From assembly GCA_936432065.2 (NCBI GenBank), contig OW386285.2, positions 177,921,984 to 177,985,983 of the forward strand: 64,000 bases of DNA, in the 5' to 3' direction. The stretch is from Rutpela maculata. Lineage: Eukaryota > Arthropoda > Insecta > Coleoptera > Cerambycidae. Every line of letters begins with the position of its first letter. Position 1 is the first letter of the stretch. Under the pieces are notes generated by a model. That model saw only the letters and a program-made list of their open reading frames with translations, ran no database searches and was not told where the DNA came from. Both the position numbers and the translations under genes were made by a program. Shown piece after piece: positions 1-11,064 of the stretch.

Positions 1-206
1 TTTTGGTTACGGTTTCGGTTTTCAGAGCAGCGTTAATTTGGTTTTCGGTTTCGATTTTCAAAGCAGCGTCAATTCGGTTTTCGGTTACGGTTTCGGTTTT
101 CCAGAATCTCTCATTTCAGTTTGCGGTTTCGGTTACGGTTAGGAAAAATTTGTAATTACGGTACGGTTTTCGGTTAAGGTTTCGGTTAAAATTAAATTAA
201 TGCTTG
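1..206. repeat. GGTTTCGG/GGTTACGG-type degenerate repeat
   Basis: The stretch is built from degenerate hexamer-like units (TTCGGT, TTACGGT) with longer blocks repeated, for example the block with CAGAGCAGCGTTAAT near 24 and again near 300. The same material continues inside the neighbouring 207-436 element, so positions 1-185 look like a partial tandem duplicate of 262-430. No coding potential is claimed; the open frame at 204-389 is repeat translation. Confidence 0.75.
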
Positions 207-436
207 CAGGGACCGAAAATGAAATTTACTTCGGCTCAGTTTCGGTTACGGTTACCTAACGTACACCAATTTCGGTTTTCGGTTACGGTTTCGGTTTTCA
301 GAGCAGCGTTAATTCGGTTTTCGGTTTCGGTTTTTCAAAATCTCTCATTTCGATTTTCGGTTTCGGTTACGGTTAGAAAAAAATCGTAATTACGGTGCGG
401 TTTTTGGTTACGGTTTTGGTTCGGTTACGGTCCCTG
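207..436. mobile_element. hAT-like short element with CAGGGACCG ends
   Basis: The element begins CAGGGACCG and ends CGGTCCCTG, which are perfect 9-bp inverted ends of the CAGGG class common in hAT elements. The interior is the same GGTTTCGG repeat seen at 1-206. No 8-bp target duplication could be found at its borders, so the superfamily is inferred from the ends alone. It abuts the transposase relic that starts at about 436. Confidence 0.5.
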
Positions 437-1063
437 CTCAGAACGAAATCGGAGAAAATGATGAATTTTTCACATTTGTGTTGTTCACCGATGAATCAAC
501 GTTTCATCACAATGGATTTGTGAATAGCCACAATTTGAATTATTATGACAGAGAAAACCCTTATGTTGTACAGAAAAATCATTACCAGCACAACTGAAGT
601 TTAAATGTTTGGGAAGGAATTGTACATGATTATGTTATTGGTCCTCACTTTTATAAGGGAAATGTGAATGGAACAGTCTTCTTCAATTTTATGCAAAATA
701 CGTTTCCACAAATGATCGAGCTATTCCTGATTATATTACAAATAATATGTATTTACAACTTGATAGTGCATTACCACATTTCAATAGAAATGTTCGTCAG
801 GCCATTAGTAACCAGTTTCCTAAAAGGTGGATAGGAAGAGGAGGTCTGATTTTATTAAATTATGTTAGGTCTCATTGCATGGCTGACCTGACTTCAATTG
901 ATTTTGTCCTTTGGAGATTTGTGAAGTCAGACGTTTATAAAGTAGAACCAACGACTCGAGACTCAATCGTATAAATGTTGATATGTTATACAATGTAAGG
1001 CGTTTATTTATCAAGAAAATTCAGTGTCGCGTGGATCAAAATGGTGAGCAATTGTTAGACTAG
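436..1063 (+). pseudogene. mariner-like (IS630/Tc1/mariner) transposase relic
   Basis: Three frames read together give the catalytic part of an insect mariner-like transposase of the group with FTDEATF and QQDGAPAHF motifs. Seen here are FTDES at about 486-500, QLDSALPHF near 760-785 (second catalytic Asp) and RWIGRGG near 830. The last block, DLTSIDFVLW at about 888-917, carries the third catalytic Asp in a slot usually DLTPLDF. The frame is broken by TGA at 595-597, a 1-base shift at about 712-717, and a stop at 972-974. The C-terminal part resumes in another frame at 995-1,063. The N-terminal helix-turn-helix half is missing, cut at the hAT-like element. Not functional. Confidence 0.8.
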
Positions 1064-1871
1064 TTTCAATATCGTGAAAAAAATTATTTCTCAAAAACCG
1101 TTCATAATTATTAAAAGAAAGTGTATGATATCAACATGTGAGAAATTTTATGCATTATTCGTCCTTGTAAAAAATTATAGGCATTCGGCTTAAAAAAAAT
1201 TTTAAAATGTAAAACAAAAGACCAGAGCCATACTAGATTTTAATGCTAAAATAAAGAGTACCTTAATTTACGCAAAAATTATTTGAAATAATCATATCTC
1301 AAAAATCGTTTGAAATAGAAATAAAGTGTATTAAAATGTGGGGAATTATATGCTTTATTCATCCATGTAAAAAAATTATAGGAATTCCATTTAAAAAAAA
1401 ATAGAAAAATAATAATTCAATATTAGGAAATATAAACAAATCTTTTGGACACCCGGTATGATAGTAATTTATTTCAAAAAAGTTTTGCAGTAAATACATC
1501 ATTATCAAGTAACGTCCTATACTTTTAGAAAAAACAATTAACAAATCGCGGAGATATGGCAGTCAAAAAAATGTTTGTAAACAGGAAAAAAAATCATAAC
1601 TTGGCAACGCTGTATCCGATGAGCAAAATACTTTGGGGTGTAATACAGGACCCTTGGAGGCTTTGCAGGCACCAAAGAAATATAGGGTATTCCGTTTAAA
1701 AGAAAATTATACTTTCTTGTGTAACTTGTTTTTGTGATACCTTGTATAATTGAAAATAATTTTACGTTGTAGTAGAGATGAAACATTGAAAGTTTTGTTA
1801 AGAAATCTTTTTTATAAAGTTAGCAGTTTTTGCAAAATCTTCTGAGGGAACACTAACTGGACACCCTGTAT
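1064..1871. mobile_element. probable 3' part of the mariner-like element
   Basis: Downstream of the transposase relic, segments at about 1,120-1,215 and 1,320-1,410 are diverged tandem copies sharing the sequence around GTAAAAAATTATAGG. The segment ends with GGACACCCTGTA at 1,859-1,870, a sequence that in many insect mariner elements is the inverted terminus (TACAGGGTGTCC). A left terminus was not found, so the extent is inference. Confidence 0.4.
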
Positions 1872-2594
1872 ATTCCCAGAATATTCAGGATTTAGGATAC
1901 ATATACTCTTCTGAAAAGATTTAGAGAATAATCCTGGCATATTGGTGCTATCTGGGTAAGTCTTATAACTACGCGGTGATGCATATTAGTATAGTAAATC
2001 TGGCTGGATATAGGGGGTGAGGTAAAAAAAAATAGTAATAAGCTAACCTCAGCGCGAATATTTAGACAATAACGCCCTTCTAATCCGCCAAAAATCCCAT
2101 TCGCTCTCAGTGGGGGAAGATTGAAAAAATGGCCGTCATCTTTGTCTGTTATTTTGAGATATCTTAGTAACGATGGATTTTATGAAAAAAACTCAAAAGA
2201 GCTTTTTTGTAGAGAATTGAAAAGCGAATGTTTTCCTATAAGAAAACATACCAAAATATAGTAAGAAAAATATGACCTTTGAATTTTTTGTTTCTTTTTC
2301 AAATATATCGACAAAAACTGTTTTTATGAAAAAAATCAATTCTACCTTTCATGGTACAAGATTCATATCTCTAGCTTTAAAACGAAAAAAGATATAAAAG
2401 TTTATATATTTGTTTCAATAAAGTCGTTATTTAAGAAATATCTTTTTGTGTATATATGTTGACTTTTAACATTTCGGTAAGGAGCCTGTAATAAGCCTAT
2501 CTAATTTTTTTTTATTGTATTGAAAAGGGTGCATTATATAAAAAAAGATAAATGTCTACTATACAAATGTTATCGAAATAATAAATAGCTTGTG
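1872..2594. other. no recognised feature
   Basis: AT-rich sequence without a convincing frame, tandem array or inverted repeat. It is probably decayed transposon or intergenic DNA. Confidence 0.5.
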
Positions 2595-2807
2595 CTAAAA
2601 ACTTTCTTCGTTGCCTTCGTCTTCTTCTTTCACGGAACAAGAGCTCATATAATTAATACCATATAATTGGCCACATTTCGGAGAACACTTTAGCCCCATT
2701 TTTCTGTATGAACAATTTTCGGCACAATGAGTATGTTTGTAAGAGCAATAAATTTTGAGTGGATTGAATAGGAACAAGATGACCATGGTCATCGTTTTTC
2801 TACACAT
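2595..2807 (-). pseudogene. relic of XPG-like transposon protein family: Cys-rich tail
   Basis: The minus-strand reading carries a Cys pattern (CSY..., HCAENC, GLKCSPKCG) followed by an acidic Ser/Glu end. This matches the C-terminal Cys-rich tail of the protein at 39,145-40,475, where the order is CKCK, CCCKKLGLDC and CICMGNC. Only this tail is visible; the nuclease-like core upstream on the same strand is gone. Read as a short remnant. Confidence 0.5.
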
Positions 2808-3335
2808 ACTTTAAAAGATCGAGATGGTTGCCAATCCATTTCTGTATCTAAAAAGTTGCTAATAAAAATATATTAGTTGGGAGAAAATCACCTATGTACC
2901 ACTATCACACTTGAAAAAGTGAGAATATTTTAAAGATCTTTCAGTAGAAGGCAATATAGACAAATTGAATGCCGAATGCCTTATTTTCGTGCAGTTTTAT
3001 TGTACAAAACATATCTTAGCTGGTTGATGTATTTAATATTTCATGGAACCAATATAATTTAAAAAGAAAACCGAGTCCCGACTTCATCATTTGAGATTTA
3101 TCAACAGTTTTATTTAAAAATACCTCAACTGGTTACGGTCATTGTGCCACAAGATATTTTTTTAAAGAAATAGCCATAATAAAAACAAAATAAAACTTCT
3201 TCGAACTTATATGCACGACGCGGGTGTTACTGTATGCCATATACCTACTAAGCAGAAAGAGCTGCTGAGAAAGAGCTGCTGAGAAAGAGCTGCTGATTTG
3301 CTTATATTCGACTGAAGTAAAATTATCTACGCCCA

Positions 3336-3450
3336 AAAAAGATGTTACAGTTGTATCCGATGATACAGATATAATGGATCTATTTATAAACCACTATAAA
3401 GATAAAAATATCTGTATACATTTATGTAACATAATTATTAATGAATTAAT
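3336..3450 (+). pseudogene. possible relic of the same family: DDTDIM motif
   Basis: The plus strand reads VVSDDTDIMDLF, which matches the second acidic motif of the family (LVANDTDIFVLSL at 39,145-40,475 and TVDTDVVVL at 42,360-43,470). Only about 30 codons are readable and no other block of the family is in phase nearby, so this could be chance. Confidence 0.3.
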
Positions 3451-3574
3451 TGTTATTGATTGATTGATGAAGACTCCCATGCGGAAATGAGAGAACTTCA
3501 AGTTCTCGAACATAAATTTATGCGCCTCATATCTGCGCCTCATAACTTATAACCAACCTTTCCTATTTCCTTTA

Positions 3575-4720
3575 TAGTCCAGTAGAATTAGTAAAAAAAA
3601 AGACTGAAATTTATTGTAATTAGTTTCAGGATGCTACGCAGATTAAACGATAGTTTTATTGATTACGAACATGACCCTGAATTTGGTCCACATTTTTACT
3701 ATCGGAATATTGTTTATTTAACGATTTATTGTTGAAAAATTCAAAAAAATCCACTTTTTTAAAGATAACTCAAAGACTTTTAACGATAGGTTTTTCAATT
3801 TGTAGATACTGTTAGAACTTTGAAAAACGGTTAATTTGAGAGCTGTTTCGTTTAAAACGCTTGAAAATTTGTTTAAATAATTGCAAAAAACCGCGAAAAT
3901 TTTCGCAAATTGCAAATACCTTTCATTCTTTAACAGAAGAACTTTAATGCTTGAAACTTTGACAAAATATGTCTTTTATTACCCGACAGTTACCCCTAAA
4001 ATTTCATCAAAAAATTTTAATTAGTTTAAGAGATTCAATTTGTTTATTAAAAACGTAAATAATGTAAAATGCAAATTGACCCAGTTCCCGTTGTCGTAGA
4101 GGGTTGATTCGGACATCATTTTTTTTGTTGAGACTTAAACTTTATGTTTTCATTAATGGTAAATTAAATTTGCATTATTTTCAACTTCAAAATGGCGTTT
4201 GAAAAAATGTCACATTTTAAGGTAAGGCTTTTTGCTAATAACTTTTAAACAAATGAAGATTTTGCAATATCGTTCTCATATCTTTGTTGCTGGGGTTTTT
4301 TCACACATTTTCAAAAAAAAATTACTCTGTAGCCTTACTAGAAGCCGAGATGATTTTTTTAAATAAATTCGTAAAAATTTTGCAAATTGCGAAAATTTTC
4401 GCAGTTTTTTGCAATTATTTAAACAAATTTTCAAGAGTTTTAAACGAAACACCTCTCAAATTAACCGTTTTTCAAAGTTCTAATAGTATCTACAAATTGA
4501 AAAAACTATCGTTAAAGGTCTTTGAGTTATCTTTAAAAAAGTCGATTTTTTGGAATTTTTCAACAATAAATCGTTAAATAAACAATGTTCCGGCGGTGAA
4601 AAAATGGACCAAATTCAGGGTCATGTTCGTAATCAATAAAACTATCGTTTAATCCACGTGCCATCCTGACACGAATTACAATATGCATATTTGCTAATTT
4701 CACTGGACTATTATACATTC
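3575..4720. mobile_element. foldback element with about 340-bp inverted arms
   Basis: The block at 3,575-3,920 reappears inverted at about 4,375-4,720. Shared landmarks are the sequence containing ATAGTCCAGT at the outer ends, CATGACCCTGAATTTGG, and the inner GAAAATTTTCGCAAATTGC. The roughly 450-bp centre is unrelated single-copy-looking sequence. Open frames in the arms are simply both strands of the same repeat. No target duplication was delimited. Confidence 0.8.
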
Positions 4721-4967
4721 TATTTGTTTTATCCTTTTTCTTCTTTTGTCCTTTTTTTCTTTCTAAATTCCATCTCAACCAATAAATTCTCAAAAACCAA
4801 AATATTTCGAACTACATCTTTTTTTAATTTCCATGACATTTTCCTGTCGGCAGGAAGACCACCAGGGTGGAATTGCTTCGAACGGTTTTTTTCGCTGAGT
4901 TTTGTTTTGCGGTACCAACAACCAAAATTAAATAGTGAATGATAATTTTTTACAGTGTTTTCTTTTA

Positions 4968-5190
4968 ATTAGTTTTAGGTCCGTGTGGACACATTTTTAA
5001 TTTTAATTTAGTTTTTAAGTCAGGAGTTCTAATTTTAAGTTATTTGTCGTCAAACCAAGTCTGACCTGCCCTGCTCAGTTCTACAATCACCGCGGAACTG
5101 GTTGTCTAGCTGGCTCCGGGCCAGGTTCCAGGGAGATGCATACTCTGTAATATTAATTTAAATAAATGATTATTGATTGATGGGTGCGGA
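4968..5190 (+). repeat. third copy of a repeat shared with the 4-kb elements
   Basis: Starting TTTTAGGTCCGTGTGGACAC and containing GGTTGTCTAGCTGGCTCCGG, this block is a diverged copy of 51,236-51,420 and of the inverse of 28,960-29,125. It ends in ATTGATTGAT-like sequence, which could be a retroelement 3' tail. That suggests the block is older than, or independent of, the 4-kb elements that also carry it. Confidence 0.55.
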
Positions 5191-5674
5191 AATCTGCGGT
5201 TCAAATCCTCATCATATCATCATTTTTATTTATTTTTTTATATTTTCAGCTTAATTAATGTAGAAGAGTCTGTTTTTTCCAATTGTTCGTTTTTTAAAAC
5301 GCCTAATAAACGATAGAAGTATTTGGCTGGGTACATTTTTTCAATAAAAAAATGCATTACAATAAAATGCTTTTCACAAAAAGCACGAAATGTGACTCTA
5401 AAATAATATAAAAAAATGATTTTTGTCACCACTGTAAAGCACGTTCAAAAAGTTACTATTTAGGAAAAAGATCTTAGTGACCAAATGGCATTTTTTTTAT
5501 GAAGCTTCAATAAATTTTTCAAAAATCTCGTTTTTTTTTTAGGGAAAATATTTTTGTTTGTAATTTTCCATAACCCCAACCAAGCAATCATTGAAATTGT
5601 ATTTAGTATCGGATTTAGTTTTATTCGACTAATAATATTTAATTCAGTCAAAATATACAACAAAATTCCCAAAG
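5191..5674. other. no recognised feature
   Basis: AT-rich, with runs of A and T. Open frames on both strands here have no recognisable composition or motif. Confidence 0.5.
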
Positions 5675-7055
5675 CTCGGAAAAATTCCGATGGACTTGAA
5701 AATGTATACAGACCTTTAAATCATTATTTTAAATGAAATATCAAAAGTCCCCATTGATCCGACCCGTGCTGAAAATTTTATTCAAGGTCAAATATATTGT
5801 TTTTGAAAAATATATCTTGTGTTTTTTCGTAAAAATAGTTGATATAAAATTTATAGATCATGCAATTCTTTACAAGAAATATTCCTACACTTTTTTCGTA
5901 TAAATGATTGTTCGTGAGTTATCGCGATTTAAGTATTTTCAAATATATCATACGCGGCATGTATATGTATACGTCACTCGATTTACAACGATGGACTCCT
6001 CTCTAGACATTATTCTCGCTAATGAAATTCGTTTTCTTCTTGCCATGTACAGAGCTTCAAAAAAATTGATTCCATAGACCACTATAGATATTTGGGTTTT
6101 GTGAAAAGTACAGGGCATTATAAAGTTGTATAGTTATCCTGTCTTCCTCCAACATCTGTTGCTGTTTATCCGTATTTATATTGGGTCTACTATCAGGTCC
6201 AAGTATGGCTAGGTAAGAACTGGATCCTGAAAATTTGAAATGGGTATCAATCACAATCCAAACAGTTTGGAGTCAATTTGAACCTTGCTCCTGCTTGCTC
6301 CAGAAAGACTACTCAATATCATTTTTATTAATTGCACCAAGGGTTGAAAGCATAATTGTGGATGCAAAAAAGTTGGGCTATTTTGTTTCAAAGTATGTGG
6401 GAATTGCAGAAGCCAATCTTGTTCCAATGTTGCATCCATTACAAGGGATGACAAATGAAGCAATATTAGATCCATGTTGTTTCTTACAACAATTCACAGA
6501 AATCTAGCAAGCAGAGGAGGAAGAAGGAGAAGGTGAAGAAGAAGAAGGTGAAAAAGAAGAAAAAAGTGATATCGAATTTGAGAATATTTAATCAGAAGTT
6601 TATTTTTTTTTAATCAATAATATTCTTATGTCATAATTAACCATAACACCATTTTTTGTTTAATCGATATGAATCTATTATTTAATCAGATTAGATTGTG
6701 GATTATATCTATTGGAGATAGCACGTAAAAAAATGCGCTGAGTACTCTACCTTAAAAGTGGTGCGGAAAAGAGTGCATATTATGAAAAATATGAATTTTG
6801 CAATTTTTTAAATTGCGATAACTCACGAACAATCATTTATACGAAAAAAAGTACAGAATAGTATGCTCTATAAATTTTATATTAGCTATTTTTACGAAAA
6901 AACTCACCGTTCAAGAGATAATTTTCAAAGACCGTTTTTTTTTACCTTTGCCCATGAATAAAATTTTCAGCACGTGTCGGATCAATGATATTTCATTTAA
7001 AATGATGATTTAAAGGTCTGTACAAATTTTCAACTCCATTGGAATTTTTCCGAGG
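5675..7055. mobile_element. foldback element enclosing a family relic
   Basis: The left arm 5,675-5,960 and the right arm 6,770-7,055 are inverted copies of each other. They share the blocks CTCGGAAAAATTCC, TGATCCGAC/GTCGGATCA and the sequence around CGATAACTCACGAACAATC. The interior, about 800 bp, carries the C-terminal third of the XPG-like transposon protein family. This is one of several cases in this window where a family member lies between inverted arms. Confidence 0.75.
6040..6600 (+). pseudogene. relic of XPG-like transposon protein family: C-terminal third
   Basis: Pieced over frameshifts, the plus strand gives YLGFVKSTG, then LPPTSVA, then VYYQVQVWLG. After these come LAPERLLNIIF and a Cys-rich tail with NCGCKKVGLFC, VCGNC and SCSNV, followed by a Glu/Lys-rich acidic end at about 6,510-6,590. 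The order and spacing parallel the protein at 39,145-40,475 (LPPTEDA, then the tail). At least two in-frame stops and shifts make it a pseudogene. The nuclease-like core is absent. Confidence 0.6.
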
Positions 7056-7350
7056 TTGAATATCTATTTAGCATGGACTAACTATATTTACACCCAACTT
7101 ATAAACTGTGATGACGTTGCCGTTCAAGTTCGGCATTCCCGTTCCATGCTCGTTCCAGTTTGAAGTTGTACATACGTTGCCGTTCACAGAAATGAACTAT
7201 TTATAAATTTTGCTGTTCGTCGCATGCGTATTTAAGAATATCACTTTTTCAGTTTCACGTTTAGCTGTTAAAATGAAGAGATTACATTTTTTATGGTATT
7301 TTTATTTTTATTTACTTTATTTTTGAGATTATGCGTGTTTAATTTGACTG
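7056..7350. other. no recognised feature
   Basis: Sequence between the foldback at 5,675-7,055 and the Tc1-like terminus at 7,353. It contains two GTTCCGTTC-like short repeats but nothing assignable. Confidence 0.4.
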
Positions 7351-8567
7351 TACTGTCGTGAGCAAAAAAAATAGGACAACTATTTTTTTCTAATGTAAAT
7401 CTGTATCTATTTGCACACTTGCACAGAAGACAGAAACGAAAGCTTGCCGCGGTACCTTTGATATCGGGTGTCTGATTTGTGATCTCGAAGTGACGTGAGT
7501 CTCACTACACTCAGAGAAATGATGTACACCAAAAATATATCAATATTTCGATTCAATACACTGTACACTGGGAAAAATGTCGTGTTTTATATTTAGTAGA
7601 CAGGTACATGAATAAGAATACGTATATATGGTATTAATGAAGTTGCGGGCGCCCAAGTCATGGTGTATTGCAGAATTTTCAAAAAAAGAAGTACACATTT
7701 ATATTTATATCCCGTATTTCAGGCATCATTAATCATAATAATGCGCTTTGAAGCCAATGCATTTTTTTTTCATACTGCTACCAGAATAAGAAAATACTAT
7801 CATGGAAAGTAGTATAATGAAAGAGACATATATTATGTAGCTTAAAATTAAACACAAGATTTGATGAAGAATATATTTTCAATATTGTTGAATAGAATAT
7901 TACAAATCAAATAGTATAGTGAAAAAAATGTTGATGTAAAATAACAATATACGTGAATTATTGATTTTTTTTAATGGATACAATGAAAAGTTCTTTAGTG
8001 GTACGAGTTGAGAGTCATTACTTAATTACCTTATTTATGGGCACAATACAATTCTGTTCATTAGAAACTGATGAATATATTCTGTAACTTATTGAATACC
8101 TTCATTTCTTCCACGAATCTTTTTCATCATTTCAATCATTGTTTCATTACATTGACGAATTTTTACATTAACATTATAATTTAAATTTTCAAATGCGAAA
8201 CGTTATATTAATGTACAATAGTTTTTAAATAATACGTATATTTGTTGAATCAAGAATTCAGTTTTCTAATATGTTGTATAAATAAATTGTTATTTGAGTC
8301 CATTATAATAACGAATTTGTAGATAAAATATAAATGTAAGTAAATTACGTGAGGGAAATACGTTCATTGTCATATTATACGCATATATAAAAATGAAATT
8401 AATAAATGTATGTGCAAAAACATGATATGTTAAACTAAATCACATTTCTGAATTGTAAATTAGTACACTGTTTTCAAGAAATGAGTTTGTTTTAATATAT
8501 AATACGTACATCAATCAATGAACGCCTTATTATCATTATTATTAAAATAAGGATTGGTCACTTTTAC

Positions 8568-8620
8568 AAATACACACACAGACGCACGCACGCACCCACG
8601 CATGCACGCACACACACAAA
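8568..8620. repeat. CA/CGCA microsatellite
   Basis: Alternating ACACAC and CGCACGCA units across about 50 bp with interruptions. Confidence 0.85.
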
Positions 8621-9206
8621 CATCAACTAGTGGAAGCTAATTAAGTTGATTGTGTAAAATTTTGTTGATCGAGAAGTATTTTTTTTAAACAAAAAATAAT
8701 CAATTTTGTTGATTGCATAACTGACAAGAATTAGAAATTGACCTGAAAAATACTGGAGAAGATACGAGAATGTGTAAAGCATTGAAACAATGCAACAAAG
8801 CTTACCAAGTCTATTCATTAATACAATAAAAAAATTTACTGAATCTATGTACTAACACACAATAACTAAATAACTAATAACTAAATAACTAACGAAACAA
8901 CTGAATTTTACCACTTGTAAGTAATAATTCATTGCATGCCTTGAACTAAGTTGTCGCCCTGAAAATAAAAAATTCACCTTAAATAATTATGTTCCTTTAT
9001 AATATTTAGCTTTAATATTATGCCAAAGAGCCCCATCCTTTTTATGAAAATGTCATTTTTAAATCGTATTTCGAGTTCACCCAGAGTTAGTAGCTGCAAC
9101 TGATAAGAAAATATTTCCTTTCATATTACTTCTTTTCAACTGCTAATTGTTTAGAATACCTAACATTACTTTCTAGTTGTTTCAGTAATATAAATTTATA
9201 CATACC

Positions 9207-9303
9207 TTTCAGGATCTTTGGGAAATATAAAGAAGCATATTGTTTCACCCGCCTTCGAAGGGCATGGACGATAAGCACAACCCCTATACCCTTTAGAACC
9301 CAT
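9207..9303 (-). pseudogene. THAP-domain first exon
   Basis: From the ATG at 9,303 the minus strand reads MGSKGYRGCAYRPC, then CFFIFPKDPER. This is the N-terminal half of a THAP zinc finger (C2CH), with the paired Cys and the conserved FPKDP segment. The reading meets GAAAG followed by GTATGT at about 9,207-9,202, a strong splice donor. The next clear acceptor on the minus strand (TTTTATTTTCAG near 8,960) leads quickly to a stop in the expected phase, and the second half of the finger is not found nearby. THAP domains occur in P-element and other transposases and in host genes. This one lies between Tc1-like termini and is probably a relic. Confidence 0.6.
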
Positions 9304-9525
9304 TATAAAAAAAATCAAATAAATAAATAAATTTAGAATAAAAAATTGTCGAACATTGGAAGAAAATGCCACGAAAATAACCAACCACCGTGTAAGAGTT
9401 TCAAAGACTGTCAATCACACGTCAAGAATTATCACATGGCTTTTGACAAATATATACCTTATCGTCATGGCGACTATGAACAAATTTGGTCCCGCCAGAA
9501 AGGCTTGCTTTCGCTTCTGTATAGC

Positions 9526-10362
9526 CACAGAATAAGGAACTACCAGAAGCGGCACTCTCAGCACCGCCTTTGATGTTTTTTTGTGACCTTCGCCATTTTG
9601 TTGTTGGTAATTTTGGCGAGAAATTTAAACAGCATGTTTATAAACACACTTTACACAGGCTGAATACAATTACGTTATTGGAAGAATTGTACACAAAATG
9701 TATTGAAATCAATGCAATGTCTCGCCTGAGAAAATCTGTAATGTCTTACTGGGAGGTTGTTCTGGGGAAATATTAAAAAAACGTTCTTTTTAAACTTGAG
9801 GGGAAATAGTAGGTAGTGGTGTAGGTAGCAATGTATTTTGATACATATTTGTATACATTTTCGCCTCAAAATGTCGCGCGCACAACTTAAAATTGTTATA
9901 AAGTCCGGCTTAACTTTTACTTGCCAAATCCCCATGATTGCATGCTTCCAACCACAATACGGACCTTAAAAGAAGAAAGGTTTACAATTACTTGGAAATA
10001 TTTTATAATTTACATCAATAATAAAATGCCTTTGGGGATCCTTATATAGGAAACCTAAATAAACTAATGTCTTTTTCTGTCGTAATACTTGGATATTCCT
10101 TAACAGCGCAAACGGTTCCACCTCGTTTACTCATATCGGTGACAAAAATTACTACACTTTCCCGCTATGATCTTTTACTTATTCACAGCACAATAAAACT
10201 AAAACCTTTTAAGAATGTATTTCGGTATTATGTCAAAGACTGTCATTTATTGTTTTAACCTAAAACAATAAATGAACTGACGGATGTACTAACAACAAAA
10301 TGGCGGCAATGGAATTTTGGCGGGAAGCTCAAGTGACGTTTCTGGTAGTTCTCTTTTCTGTG
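9526..10362. mobile_element. MITE copy A, 837 bp, 7-bp target duplication
   Basis: Starts CACAGAATAAGGAAC and ends with the inverse form ending CTTTTCTGTG; the inverted ends also share GAACTACCAGAA. The flanks are GTATAGC on both sides (9,519-9,525 and 10,363-10,369). It is closely similar to 15,073-15,914 over its whole length. A CA start and a 7-8 bp duplication fit the hAT or P superfamily; which one is open. Open frames inside are not shared intact by both copies. Confidence 0.85.
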
Positions 10363-10515
10363 GTATAGCGCTCCTATCTTCTGTGACACTTGCAATGAAT
10401 TTTGACAAATAACTGACAACGTCACAAAAATTAAAGTTAGATGTACACAACTAGATTTTAGCAAAAATACGTAATAAGACTTGTCCTATTTTTTTTGCGC
10501 ACGATAGTAACTATT

Positions 10516-11064
10516 TACAATTTAGTTGAATATGAAAATGAATAAACTTTTTACTAAAAACACGTGATAAAGCATGTCACTTTCATTGGAAACTCCGCAA
10601 CGTTAAAAATATAAGAGTAGGGCATTTCCAACTGGCACCAACTTTTGATTAGGGTTATCACAACTTTGTTAACGCTTTTAAGTACAAATTCTTAAATGTT
10701 CTGTAAAATGAAAGATTAACGAGCATACAATTTCATTTTGATAATGAACGACACCTATTTATAACATTTGAAAATTCCTTAACATGTTCTCAAAAAAAAA
10801 AAATAAAATAAAAAAAGAAAGGGAAATTACCCACAATGACGTCATAGCTGTCCATTGGCACACCATATATTTTTCATCAAACTGGCATCTGAAAGCTCTG
10901 TTACTTAGATATGAAATAATTGAAAAATAATAAATATTTTTCAGCTGAAAATGTCAAAATTTTTGTAATCCTTTTTAAAAATGCAATAAGTAAAATTCAA
11001 GTGTGAAAGTATTTTAGAGCATTCTTTATATTTAAATTTTCGTGTGCCTTAGAAGAAAATAAAG
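10516..11064. promoter_or_regulatory. upstream region of the Cys-Gly-Pro gene
   Basis: AT-rich single-copy-looking DNA before the ATG at 11,065. At 10,951-10,962 the sequence ATGTCAAAATTT differs at two positions from the 12-base translational control element (ACATCAAAATTT) known in the 5' leaders of Drosophila Mst(3)CGP sperm genes. In those genes the element lies close to the transcription start. No TATA box or start site can be fixed here, and similar TGTCAAA words occur by chance elsewhere in the window, so the match is weak. Confidence 0.25.

Larger units (their letters stand above)
7353..10507. mobile_element. Tc1/mariner-like TIR element, about 2.3 kb plus an inserted MITE
   Basis: The ends are inverted repeats of about 29 bp with three mismatches, both containing GCAAAAAAAATAGGACAA. 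They are flanked by TA at 7,351-7,352 and 10,508-10,509, as expected for the Tc1/mariner group. No transposase is readable inside. The interior holds a THAP-domain exon on the minus strand (9,207-9,303), a CA-rich microsatellite near 8,570, and the 837-bp MITE at 9,526-10,362. It is a non-autonomous or decayed element. The rest of its interior is AT-rich without a convincing frame. Confidence 0.6.

Noticed and set aside
9346..9573. 75-residue open frame with His/Cys residues
   Set aside because: It runs across the border of the inserted MITE at 9,526, so it cannot be an old gene.
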